This document shows, piece by piece, positions 5,500 through 12,271 of a stretch of 12,672 nucleotides of DNA (its first letter is position 1; each line of letters opens with the position of its first letter). The stretch comes from an uncultured Anaerolineales bacterium (GTDB taxonomy: Bacteria; Chloroflexota; Anaerolineae; Anaerolineales; Villigracilaceae), in NCBI GenBank assembly GCA_937928015.1, contig CALFXA010000099.1, positions 1-12,672 of the forward strand, given 5' to 3'. The translations under genes were made by a program, and so were the position numbers. Below the pieces are notes generated by a model, which had not been told where the DNA came from, made no database searches, and was given only the letters and a program-made list of their open reading frames with translations.

Positions 5500-5798
5500 G
5501 GTTCGCCTACCGCCTGGCTCTGGCGCTCGGATACGCCGATGTGGACCTGATGCTGGAGTCGATGTCCAGTTCGCAGTTCGTGGGCTGGATGCAATATTTC
5601 AACATCGAGCCCTTCGGCCATGCGATGATGGATGTCCACTTTGCAACCCTCGAAAGCCTGATCGCCAATGCCAACCGAGGGAAGGGACAAGCCGCAATGA
5701 AGCCCAAGGAGTTCCTGCTGAGCAAGCCCAGCGTACGCCAGAACGCATCTGACCTGTATGCCCGACTGAAAAGCTGGGCATTGAGGAACAAAGAGTGA
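5478..5798 (+). CDS. gpT-like extension of the frameshifted chaperone gpGT
   Basis: This frame has no ribosome site of its own at its upstream end and is best read as the -1 continuation of the gpG frame. The fusion would be 123 residues of gpG plus 106 residues here, 229 in all, ending in TGA at 5796-5798. The extension is a clear tail assembly protein T-like sequence: FAYRLALALGYADVDLML (positions 9-26), then S-M-S-S-S-Q-F-V-G-W-M-Q-Y-F (28-41) and IEPFGHAMMD (43-52), matching the family pattern 'RLal.lG..d.d.ml..msssel.eW..yy..ePfG..r.d'. It ends with PKEFLL and a basic helix. An internal ATG at 5541 could start a shorter 85-residue product but would drop the RLALALG segment. In lambda the T part recruits tail tube subunits to the coated tape measure. 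Confidence 0.85.
   Translation, partial: LRERPELRFAYRLALALGYADVDLMLESMSSSQFVGWMQYFNIEPFGHAMMDVHFATLESLIANANRGKGQAAMKPKEFLLSKPSVRQNASDLYARLKSWALRNKE
5484..5528 (+). other. Stimulatory RNA hairpin for the G/GT frameshift
   Basis: GAGCGC (5484-5489) pairs with GCGCTC (5523-5528). After one bulged C at 5490, CAGAGC (5491-5496) pairs with GCTCTG (5517-5522). That is twelve Watson-Crick pairs, with possible extension by T5497-G5516 and A5498-T5515. CC at 5480-5481 could also pair with GG at 5529-5530 across a two-base bulge. The gpG stop codon (5497-5499) lies at the top of the stem. The spacer from the heptamer is five nucleotides, in the usual range for -1 frameshift stimulators. Confidence 0.75.
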
Positions 5799-5799
5799 C

Positions 5800-7656
5800 A
5801 TGGATATTGCCAAGCTGATCGCCACGTTAGGACTGGATAACACCGAGTATCTCGAAACGCTCGATGACTCTGTGTCCGAAGGAAAATCTGTGATGGACCG
5901 CCTGGGAGCTATGGGCGGGTCCATCGTTTCTGGCATTACGCGGGGCCTTGTCGCGGCAGCTGTAGGTGTCACGGGGTTGTTCGTTGGTGCCACCAGCGAG
6001 GCAATCTCGGCGCAGGAAGTTCAATCCAAGCTAAATTCAACCCTGGCCAATACCAGTCAGGTGACTGGTGTCACGGCCGACATGGTTGGGGGCCTGGCTG
6101 ATCAGTATTCGAGCCTGACGCGCTTCGAAGACGATACGGTCATGGCGGGCGGCGAGGTGCTGGCCCGCTTCAAGGAGATCAATAGCGGGGTCTTCCCCGA
6201 CGCTCTCAAGCTCTCTATGGACCTGGCCACGCGGCTGGGCGTCGACGTGCCTGATGCTGCCGAGCTACTCGGCAAGGCCCTAGCCGACCCTGGCGCAGGC
6301 CTGATGAAATTAAAGGCCGCTGGCGTCGTGTTCAACGACGAGCAAGAGAAGATGATCAAGCAGATGGCCGCCGCGGGTGACGTGGCTGGCGCGCAGGCCA
6401 TGATCATGGATATCGTCACCCAGGCGGTCGGTGGAGCTGCGGAGGCGGCTGGCAATACGGCGGCGGGGATGTGGGACCGCCTGCATAATAAATTCACGAA
6501 TATCCTGGAGCAGATCGGAACAGGCTTACTGCCCGCCCTGATGCAATTGGGCAGCATCCTGATGGGTTATCTCAATCAGCCCGCCGTGGCTGTATTCGTC
6601 GACAACCTGGCCAAGGGAGTCGCCGACTTTGCCATGCAGGTGGTGACCTGGCTGCCTGTGGTCGTGCAGTGGATCCAGACCGCGTTTGGGTGGCTGATGG
6701 ATAACCAGGGCGTGATCGTGGGCGCCATCGCTGCCATCGGGGTTGCCATTGCAGCCTGGGTGTATACCACGGTCATTCCCGCAGCGGTTGCGATGATCTC
6801 CGCCACGTGGCCCGTGATCGCCGTCATGGCGGCCGTCGCGGCCGTGGCCTATCTGGTCTACGAGGCCTGGCAGAACAACTGGGGCGGAGTCCGCGATTAC
6901 CTGATGGGTGTGTGGGAAAACCTGCAGCCCGTCTTCAAGGCATTGAAAGACTGGCTCGACGTAGCCATCCCCGCTGCGCTGGCGATTCTGAAGGCCTGGT
7001 GGGACCAGACCGTCGAGAATATGACGGCCGTCTGGTCCTTCCTCAGCGAGTACATCTTCCCAATCTTCAAGGCGCTGGCCGATGTGGTGGGCGCCGTGCT
7101 GGGACTGGCATTCAAGGCCTGGATGGGCATCATCCAGAACATCGTCCTGCCTGCGCTGCAACGTCTCTGGCAGTGGATCGATACGAACGTGATCCCCATC
7201 ATCCGCAAGCTGGCCGACTGGCTGGACGAACATCTGCGGCCTGCATTCGAGTTCATTGGCAAGGAGATCAAAGGCGTAGTGGCCTGGCTGGAGGTGCTGG
7301 CGTATCGGCTCTCCCGCATGAGTCTGCCCGACTGGATGACGCCAGGCTCCCCCACCCCGTGGGAGATTGGCCTACGCGGTGTCCATGACGCCATGCAGCA
7401 GCTTTCCCGTTCGAGCCTGCCGACATTCAACGCGGCGCTGCAATTACAACCGCAGCCTGTTTTCGCCAACGGCATGGTGGATATCCAGCCCCGCTCCATC
7501 GCCACCTCCGCAGCCGTTTCCGCGGAAACGGGACGCAGAGCCGACGCGGGCAATGATGTCTTGTTGCTGTCTGTACAGCGCATGCTGCGCGACCTGCCCG
7601 CAAATCTGGCGCGCGCTAATCGGGATGCCATCGAAAAGGCCGCGGCGAGGAAATAA
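5800..7656 (+). CDS. Tape measure protein
   Basis: A 618-residue protein starting one base after the gpGT stop. N-terminus: IAKLIATLGLDNTEYLETLD (3-22), the usual start of tape measures, then a helical region with an early hydrophobic stretch (about 45-66). Residues 75-230 carry a soluble helical domain (GVTADMVGGLA, ELLGKALADPGAGLMKLKAAGV), similar to the N-terminal domain of many siphophage tape measures. Residues 303-355 are a long Ala/Val/Ile-rich hydrophobic tract, probably two membrane segments used when DNA enters the cell. Residues 360-490 contain Trp- and Pro-phased helical repeats. The C-terminus has SLPDWMTPGSPTPWEIGLRG (508-527), a motif shared by many tape measures. With about 0.15 nm per residue the tail would be near 90 nm, so this is a short siphovirus tail. 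Confidence 0.93.
   Translation: MDIAKLIATLGLDNTEYLETLDDSVSEGKSVMDRLGAMGGSIVSGITRGLVAAAVGVTGLFVGATSEAISAQEVQSKLNSTLANTSQVTGVTADMVGGLADQYSSLTRFEDDTVMAGGEVLARFKEINSGVFPDALKLSMDLATRLGVDVPDAAELLGKALADPGAGLMKLKAAGVVFNDEQEKMIKQMAAAGDVAGAQAMIMDIVTQAVGGAAEAAGNTAAGMWDRLHNKFTNILEQIGTGLLPALMQLGSILMGYLNQPAVAVFVDNLAKGVADFAMQVVTWLPVVVQWIQTAFGWLMDNQGVIVGAIAAIGVAIAAWVYTTVIPAAVAMISATWPVIAVMAAVAAVAYLVYEAWQNNWGGVRDYLMGVWENLQPVFKALKDWLDVAIPAALAILKAWWDQTVENMTAVWSFLSEYIFPIFKALADVVGAVLGLAFKAWMGIIQNIVLPALQRLWQWIDTNVIPIIRKLADWLDEHLRPAFEFIGKEIKGVVAWLEVLAYRLSRMSLPDWMTPGSPTPWEIGLRGVHDAMQQLSRSSLPTFNAALQLQPQPVFANGMVDIQPRSIATSAAVSAETGRRADAGNDVLLLSVQRMLRDLPANLARANRDAIEKAAARK
7514..7531 (+). repeat. Perfect 18-bp palindrome inside the tape measure gene
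   Basis: CCGTTTCCGCGGAAACGG reads the same on both strands and has the SacII-type CCGCGG at its centre. As RNA it could fold into a seven-pair stem with a CGCG loop. It lies in sequence coding for the V-S-A-E-T segment and may be chance. Confidence 0.5.
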
Positions 7657-9233
7657 TGCCACTAACCGACCTGATCATCGAAATGGATTTAGGAGAGCCC
7701 ATCCTGGACTCACAGGATCGGCCGATCCTCGATTCACAGGATCGCATCATCCTGGACAGTGACTGGGTATCGGTAACCTCCGATGCCGTCCAGGATCCCA
7801 TTCATATCCGCCGCGGGATCTTCAGCACGGACTTCAAGGACCGCGTTGCCGATACGGGCACGCTGACGCTGACGCTGAACAACAGCGCCGCCAACTCGGC
7901 TGGACTGATGGGGTATTACTCGCTCGACCACGCGAACCGCCGTGCATATTTTGGAAATAGCACACGGGCACGCATCAACATGAAGCGAGCTAGTGATTAC
8001 TATAAATTCCAGGGGCGCCTCTCGGATATCCAGATCGAGGCGGGGCTGCTCAACCCAAAGCGGACGTATGTTACCGTGGCAGATTGGATGGACGTAGCGG
8101 CGCGCACGCCCATGCCGAAGCTCCCTATTCTGCAAAACGTACGGGATGACCAGGTAATCCAAACGATTCTAAACGCGATCAGCGAGGCCCCATTCGAGAC
8201 CTCACTGGCGCTCGGAGGATATGCCTACCCTTACGCCCTGACTGACGTGCGCGAAGGAGATACAAAAATCATTGGCGTGTTGAGCAGTCTTATGCTCTCT
8301 GGATTGGGCCGCGTTTTCGTAAAGGGCGGTCCCACCAGCGGAGAGATTCTAACGTACATAGATATTTACTGGCAGGTCAACCTCGACGAGCAGGCCCCTA
8401 TTGCAGTGTTCAACGATAGCATGCTCAAAACAACGGCCCAGCGCAAGGCATTCCAGCGCATCAAGCGCGCCACCGTGCGCGTTTACCCGATGCAATCGGA
8501 TGGAGTGCTCGTCACGCTCTATAACCTATCCACATCCATTCGCATCCCAGCAGGCGAGGCCATTACATTCACAGGCACATATACAGACCCGAACACGGGA
8601 CGATCCGTCTCTGCGCTGGATGCCCGCACGCCAGTAGCAGATGATGACTATAAATTCTCATCCCTGGACGGTGTGGGAAATGACCTAAATGGGGACCTCG
8701 TTGTAGAGCAATTCTCTACATCGACCAATAGCGCGTCTGTCACCCTGCGCAATACGGGCGTCCAGGATGGATATCTATGGTTTTACCGCGTCCAGGGTTA
8801 CGCCCTCTATAGCTATGATGCCCTGGATTACACCATCGCCGATGACACTATTCCAGAGGCCGAGGGCGGCACCTATGAATACCAGATGCCTTATCAGGGA
8901 GACTACAACGTCGCCCGTGATTACGGGAGAATGTTCCTGTATTGGCTGGGAATAGAAAGCACGAACATGCCGACCATAGAGTTCAACGGTGGACAGAATA
9001 CTAAGGCCATCGATTGGGCTGTAGAGGCTGAGCCTGGTACCCTGGTAGAGGTTTCTGAGAGCGTGACAGGAATTTCACGTCTGTTCATGGTGCTGGGGTA
9101 CGACATGGAAATTCGCTCCAAAAACGATATTCCAGTCACCCTTTATGTCACCCCTGTGCTGAGCGGATCGTTCTGCAAGCTCGATGTCGTGGGGCTCGCA
9201 GAGCTGGATACCAATGCAATTCTTGGAGTCTAA
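7656..9233 (+). CDS. Tail hub / baseplate protein
   Basis: A 525-residue protein that starts by a one-base overlap with the tape measure stop (TAATG). The first 35 residues hold a short tandem repeat (see the repeat entry). Residues 48-100 carry a pattern I associate with siphophage tail hub proteins: HIRRGIFSTDFKDRVADTGTLTLTLNNSAANSAGLMGYYSLDH in fragments (RRG at 52-54, VADTGTLTLTLNN at 64-76, GYYSLDH at 85-91), then YYKFQGRLSDI and a DWMDVAART segment. The middle contains a helix with RDDQVIQTILNAI and beta strands. The C-terminal half is beta-rich with FTGTYTDP, EFSTSTNSASVTLRN-like strands. Position after the tape measure is where the distal tail protein and hub normally lie; no separate distal tail protein gene precedes it. 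Its last strand-rich 120 residues may contact the fibre proteins encoded next. Confidence 0.72.
   Translation: MPLTDLIIEMDLGEPILDSQDRPILDSQDRIILDSDWVSVTSDAVQDPIHIRRGIFSTDFKDRVADTGTLTLTLNNSAANSAGLMGYYSLDHANRRAYFGNSTRARINMKRASDYYKFQGRLSDIQIEAGLLNPKRTYVTVADWMDVAARTPMPKLPILQNVRDDQVIQTILNAISEAPFETSLALGGYAYPYALTDVREGDTKIIGVLSSLMLSGLGRVFVKGGPTSGEILTYIDIYWQVNLDEQAPIAVFNDSMLKTTAQRKAFQRIKRATVRVYPMQSDGVLVTLYNLSTSIRIPAGEAITFTGTYTDPNTGRSVSALDARTPVADDDYKFSSLDGVGNDLNGDLVVEQFSTSTNSASVTLRNTGVQDGYLWFYRVQGYALYSYDALDYTIADDTIPEAEGGTYEYQMPYQGDYNVARDYGRMFLYWLGIESTNMPTIEFNGGQNTKAIDWAVEAEPGTLVEVSESVTGISRLFMVLGYDMEIRSKNDIPVTLYVTPVLSGSFCKLDVVGLAELDTNAILGV
7701..7760 (+). repeat. Tandem 24-nt repeat coding for ILDSQDR units
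   Basis: Two full 24-base copies (7701-7724 and 7725-7748) are followed by a partial third copy that keeps the ATCCTGGA start. They encode ILDSQDRP, ILDSQDRI and ILDS at residues 16-35 of the hub protein. The copies differ by several bases, mostly at third positions, so the repeat is not brand new. Confidence 0.8.
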
Positions 9234-9234
9234 A

Positions 9235-9603
9235 GTGGAAAAAGTATATGCGCGTTTTAATTGGGGCAGATGGATTGCGGACTGCCCAATCCACGGAGAA
9301 GGTGTGGCTGAGGCTGTTCGACCAGGAGAGTTATTTATTTGTTCCAGGTGTCATCCTGGAATCTATGCAACCATGCCTGTAATTATCCAGGGTAACCGAA
9401 CCAATGTGCCCGACCTGGCGCTGCGCGCGATCTCACGCAAGCAAGCGCGAGAAGCTAATCAGGTCTACGAAGTTATCTTTCCTGAAGAGAGGCAGCGCAT
9501 CGAGGCCATTACCAGGCTGCGTTCCGTACAAAACATGAACTGGATTCCTGGGATGACGGTCGAGGATTTGCTGCGCGAGAACGAAGAGTATGGAGTGAAA
9601 TAA
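9235..9603 (+). CDS. Small zinc-ribbon-like protein in tail module
   Basis: I prefer the GTG at 9235, with GGAG at 9225-9228 six bases upstream and directly after the preceding stop. That gives 122 residues and avoids a 50-base overlap with the hub gene that the ATG at 9184 would cause. The N-terminal half reads YARFNWGRWIADCPIHGEG and then FICSRCHPG, so Cys17, His20, Cys36 and Cys39 are spaced as a CxxH-15-CxxC metal site. The C-terminal half is helical and charged (REANQVYEVIFPEERQRIEAI, TVEDLLRENEE). Proteins with 'GRW.aDCP...C' near the tail genes of actinobacterial and similar phages are familiar, but I know no tested function. It might chaperone or stabilise a tail-tip assembly, or regulate late genes. 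GC is much lower than upstream. Confidence 0.72.
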   Translation: MEKVYARFNWGRWIADCPIHGEGVAEAVRPGELFICSRCHPGIYATMPVIIQGNRTNVPDLALRAISRKQAREANQVYEVIFPEERQRIEAITRLRSVQNMNWIPGMTVEDLLRENEEYGVK

Positions 9604-9604
9604 T

Positions 9605-10159
9605 ATGCCTGGTACAGCCTATGTAAGTCCTTACACATACGTGCCACTCGAAGTACTGACGGCGGCGAAATTGAATGCCATGCAGGACAATCTGCGCGCC
9701 CTGAAGGCATGGTCGACCGCTGGAGACCTCCTCTATGCTTATGATAGCGATCAACTAGAGCGGCTTCCGATTGGAACTGACGATCAAATACTATCTGTCG
9801 TTAGCGGCCTCCCTGCCTGGAAAAGTTTATCGATTATTAATAAGCGTAAAGGTGGGTCCGCCACAAATTGGGAATACCAGGGCTCGAACAATTATGATGT
9901 AGGGAACATGCTTGCACAGGCAGGGGCAGATCAGGCAATTTTTGCATCCAATTACACAAAAAGCGTGACCATCACATTTCCCATTGCGTTTTCCAGTAAT
10001 CCATTAGTTTTTGTGACAATGCAGGATATTGGGCTCCTCGGGAATTATTTAGGACATTATGCTTATGCCACATCAACCTACGTGACGGTGTACATCACTA
10101 TGGATACTGCCCATACTGGCAACCTGTCATTTAACTGGTTGGCCATTGGCCCAGCTTAG
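9605..10159 (+). CDS. Tail tip / receptor-binding protein with lectin-like C-terminus
   Basis: A 184-residue protein starting two bases after the previous stop. Residues 10-33 (YTYVPLEVLTAAKLNAMQDNLRAL) match the short N-terminal motif of many siphophage tail proteins ('g..ltA..lN....nl..l'). Residues 39-73 hold a fibre-repeat motif: GDLLYA, then LPIGTDDQILSV and GLPAWKSL. Residues 83-184 are beta-rich, with GGSATNWEYQG, SVTITFPIAFSSNPLVFVTM (120-139) and a final FNWLAIG (176-182). The last pattern is like H-type lectin folds in phage adhesins, where 'tF..aF...P.V.v' and a terminal 'w.AiG' recur. It may bind sugars on the host surface. The lectin assignment is moderate; the tail-tip assignment is stronger. 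GC drops to about 40-48% in sampled lines. Confidence 0.7.
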   Translation: MPGTAYVSPYTYVPLEVLTAAKLNAMQDNLRALKAWSTAGDLLYAYDSDQLERLPIGTDDQILSVVSGLPAWKSLSIINKRKGGSATNWEYQGSNNYDVGNMLAQAGADQAIFASNYTKSVTITFPIAFSSNPLVFVTMQDIGLLGNYLGHYAYATSTYVTVYITMDTAHTGNLSFNWLAIGPA

Positions 10160-10168
10160 GAAATTACT

Positions 10169-11263
10169 ATGCCCAAAATGAGCGACAGTTCTTACCCGAA
10201 ATTAACTGGCGTTGCCAGAAATGATCGCATCCACGCGGAGGATATGAGCCAGGCCGATCCCGCACAGGTTACCCGCTACCTGGAAGTGCAGGATCTGCTG
10301 GCGGGGACGCTCGGCTATGCCAGCATGGCCGTACACACGACCATGACAGGCAATTTGACCCTGCTTAATACCGACGCGGCTTATCGATCTCTCAACCCGA
10401 ACGGCGCCAATCGGAATGTGACCCTGCCGACTGTCGGAGCAGATAATCATCCCTATCTTATCCGCAACGAATCCACCAGCGCCTACACTCTTACCGTGCT
10501 CTGGGGCACGATGGTGATCGCGGTGCTGCGGTCTGGGGAGTCTGTGCTGATCCTTTCAGACGGCGTGGCGTGGTATGCCTATGGAGAGAGCCTATATAAC
10601 GGCTGGGTCAACCCAAACGAGACATGGACGTATGTCAGCGCATCTTCATTCAGGGTGACGGGTGATCGCAGGTCTACCTATAAAAAGGGAACGAAGCTGT
10701 GGTGGACGCAATCTGGAGTACAAAAGTGGGCCGTCGTCGTGTCGTCTACCTATTCATCGCCCTACACCACTGTCAATATTTTCATCAACACTGATTACGT
10801 CATTGCAAACGCCACGATCACTGGAAATTACTACAGCTACATCGAGGATCCTGCGGGGTTTCCCGATCAGTTCAACTTTGCGGTTACCTGGATAGGTTTG
10901 ACCGCTGGGAATGCCGTTGTGGTTGCCAAGTGCTCGCTGACGCCGAGCGTGTGCAAGGGTTTTGTGTCGCTTACCTACGATGCGACCTCTCCAACCACAT
11001 CGATCACGGGCGCCGTCTCGATCAACCCTCCCGTCACGCCGCTGCTATCCACGGATTATTTGGCCATCGGGGCGGTCGCTCTGGTAGATACAGGAGTCGC
11101 GCTCTATATGGGTGAAGCTGTTCTGCGCATCACTGGGGTGATCGATGTGCGCGTCATCAATGCAAGTGGAACCTATGCCGTTTGGGGTTCCATCTCTTCC
11201 GCAATACCGTTCGCTTGGGGCGCCTCTGACCTAATGACCATTGATTTCGAATTCTTGTGTTGA
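10169..11263 (+). CDS. Beta-rich tail fibre protein
   Basis: A 364-residue protein with an SD of the AGGAA type at 10158-10162 before the ATG at 10169. Residues 55-137 hold an NLTLLNTDAAYRSLNPNGANRNVTLP segment followed by LIRNESTSAYTLTV and ILSDGVAWY, a pattern of trimeric fibre or tail-tip domains ('l.pnga.r.vtLP.....I.N.s....tv...g...l.sdG..W'). Residues 145-223 have GWVNPNETWTYVSASSFRVTGD, KGTKLWWTQSG, and VVVSSTYSSPYTTVNIF, which matches a domain common in siphophage fibres. The last 130 residues are strand-rich, Thr/Val/Gly-heavy and may be a collagen-free knob. There is no enzyme motif. The stop (TGA) is three bases from the endolysin ATG. A role in host binding follows from sequence pattern and place; the receptor is unknown. 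Confidence 0.72.
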   Translation: MPKMSDSSYPKLTGVARNDRIHAEDMSQADPAQVTRYLEVQDLLAGTLGYASMAVHTTMTGNLTLLNTDAAYRSLNPNGANRNVTLPTVGADNHPYLIRNESTSAYTLTVLWGTMVIAVLRSGESVLILSDGVAWYAYGESLYNGWVNPNETWTYVSASSFRVTGDRRSTYKKGTKLWWTQSGVQKWAVVVSSTYSSPYTTVNIFINTDYVIANATITGNYYSYIEDPAGFPDQFNFAVTWIGLTAGNAVVVAKCSLTPSVCKGFVSLTYDATSPTTSITGAVSINPPVTPLLSTDYLAIGAVALVDTGVALYMGEAVLRITGVIDVRVINASGTYAVWGSISSAIPFAWGASDLMTIDFEFLC

Positions 11264-11266
11264 TCT

Positions 11267-12271
11267 ATGGAAATCAAAACCCCTGTCGTGCTCGATACCG
11301 CCTACCACAACAAGGGCACCCACTGGGCCACTGCCCTGCCCGCCATTGACGCGGTCCTCTGCAAGGCCTCGGAGTCTCTCTATGGGAGGGACACAGAGTT
11401 CCCATCCACGTGGCCGCAGCTCGCCGCGCTCAACTTGCCACGCGGAGCGTACCATTTCTATCGTAAGCTCTGGCCGTCCGCAGCTCAGGCCAGGAACTTC
11501 GTGGCGGCCATCACCGAGAATGGCGGCCTCAAGGCTGGCGATAAAGTGGTCCTCGATGTCGAGGAAGATGGATGCAGCATCACGGCCATTCTGGACTGCC
11601 TGTATAACATCGAGGTGCTGACGGGTATCCGCCCGCTCTTGTATTCGCGTGCCGAAATCCTCAATCCGTTGAGCTTTGCGAAGTTGACCCAGCTACAGAG
11701 AGACTATCTCAGAAGTGTGCCGATCTGGACAGCGGGTTATCCCTACGAGCCCGACGATTTCACGCGGCCGCCAGCGGCCTATATCCCAGACCCAACCCGT
11801 TACGGAAAGGTCGTGCTGTGGCAATACGCAGGCGACCAGGAACATAACATCCCTGGTGTGCTGGGCGGGCTGGACTTCAACTGGGTCGACCCTGATTTTT
11901 ACGCCGAGTGGCGGTCCGCCACGGGCGATATTACCCCACCTACAGGAGAAAATATGGCAAATACAGGTAAGGTTACTGCCCCCAGCGGGCTGAAGATCCG
12001 CAAGGCTATCAACGGCACCCAGATCGGGCTGCTGCAATTCAATGACCTGGTCGAGGCCGACTATATCTCGGGCGGATGGTGGCATCTGACCAAGATCATG
12101 CGCGGCACGGTCAATATCCCGCTGCCTGGTCCCGTGTGTTGGGCAAGCGGGCAGTATATCCTCAACACCACGGTGGTCACGCCGCCTCCTCCGCCCGATG
12201 ATGAGCCAAAGATCGTCAGCATCGTGGCGACCTACGACGATGGGACCACCCAGGAGTTCGAGCCAGCATGA
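11267..12271 (+). CDS. GH25 endolysin (muramidase) with SH3-like wall-binding domain
   Basis: A 334-residue enzyme that would cleave the MurNAc-GlcNAc beta-1,4 bond of peptidoglycan. Residues 1-215 form a glycoside hydrolase 25 barrel: VVLD with Asp10, RGAYHFYRK (59-67), VVLDVEED with Asp97 and Glu99, PLLYSRAEIL, PIWTAGYP (152-158), and VVLWQYAGD (182-190) followed by GLDFNWVD with Asp203. These fit the acidic residues of Cellosyl and Cpl-1 (Asp, Asp-x-Glu, distal Asp). Residues 240-275 resemble a bacterial SH3 wall-binding domain (GLKIRKAINGTQIGLL, then GGWWHLTKI). A PPPPPDDEP linker at about 308-316 leads to a short tail. There is no signal peptide or membrane segment. The ATG at 11267 lacks a recognisable SD and follows the fibre stop by three bases. 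An internal start is described separately. Confidence 0.9.
   Translation: MEIKTPVVLDTAYHNKGTHWATALPAIDAVLCKASESLYGRDTEFPSTWPQLAALNLPRGAYHFYRKLWPSAAQARNFVAAITENGGLKAGDKVVLDVEEDGCSITAILDCLYNIEVLTGIRPLLYSRAEILNPLSFAKLTQLQRDYLRSVPIWTAGYPYEPDDFTRPPAAYIPDPTRYGKVVLWQYAGDQEHNIPGVLGGLDFNWVDPDFYAEWRSATGDITPPTGENMANTGKVTAPSGLKIRKAINGTQIGLLQFNDLVEADYISGGWWHLTKIMRGTVNIPLPGPVCWASGQYILNTTVVTPPPPPDDEPKIVSIVATYDDGTTQEFEPA
11944..11956 (+). promoter_or_regulatory. Internal ribosome site and ATG inside the endolysin gene
   Basis: AGGAG at 11944-11948 is followed by an A-rich AAAAT spacer and an in-frame ATG at 11954-11956, codon 230 of the endolysin. The site lies exactly at the border between the GH25 barrel and the SH3-like domain, and it is far stronger than the gene's own start. 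Translation from here would give a 105-residue protein (11954-12271) carrying only the wall-binding part. Confidence 0.7.

Noticed and set aside
5541..5798. Independent 85-residue gene starting at the ATG at 5541
   Set aside because: The conserved gpT-like sequence begins upstream of this ATG, and the frame is explained by the -1 frameshift at 5472-5478. A weak internal start cannot be excluded but is unneeded.
6526..7233. 235-codon minus-strand frame, rich in His, Gly and Asp, inside the tape measure gene
   Set aside because: The composition is that of the reverse complement of the Ala/Val/Trp-rich tape measure. No start signal.
6807..7388. 193-codon + strand frame overlapping the tape measure
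   Set aside because: Arg/Gly-rich shadow in another frame of a well-supported gene, without an SD.
9184..9603. ATG at 9184 as start of the zinc-ribbon-like gene
   Set aside because: It would overlap the hub gene by 50 bases, while the GTG at 9235 has GGAG at the right distance directly after the hub stop.
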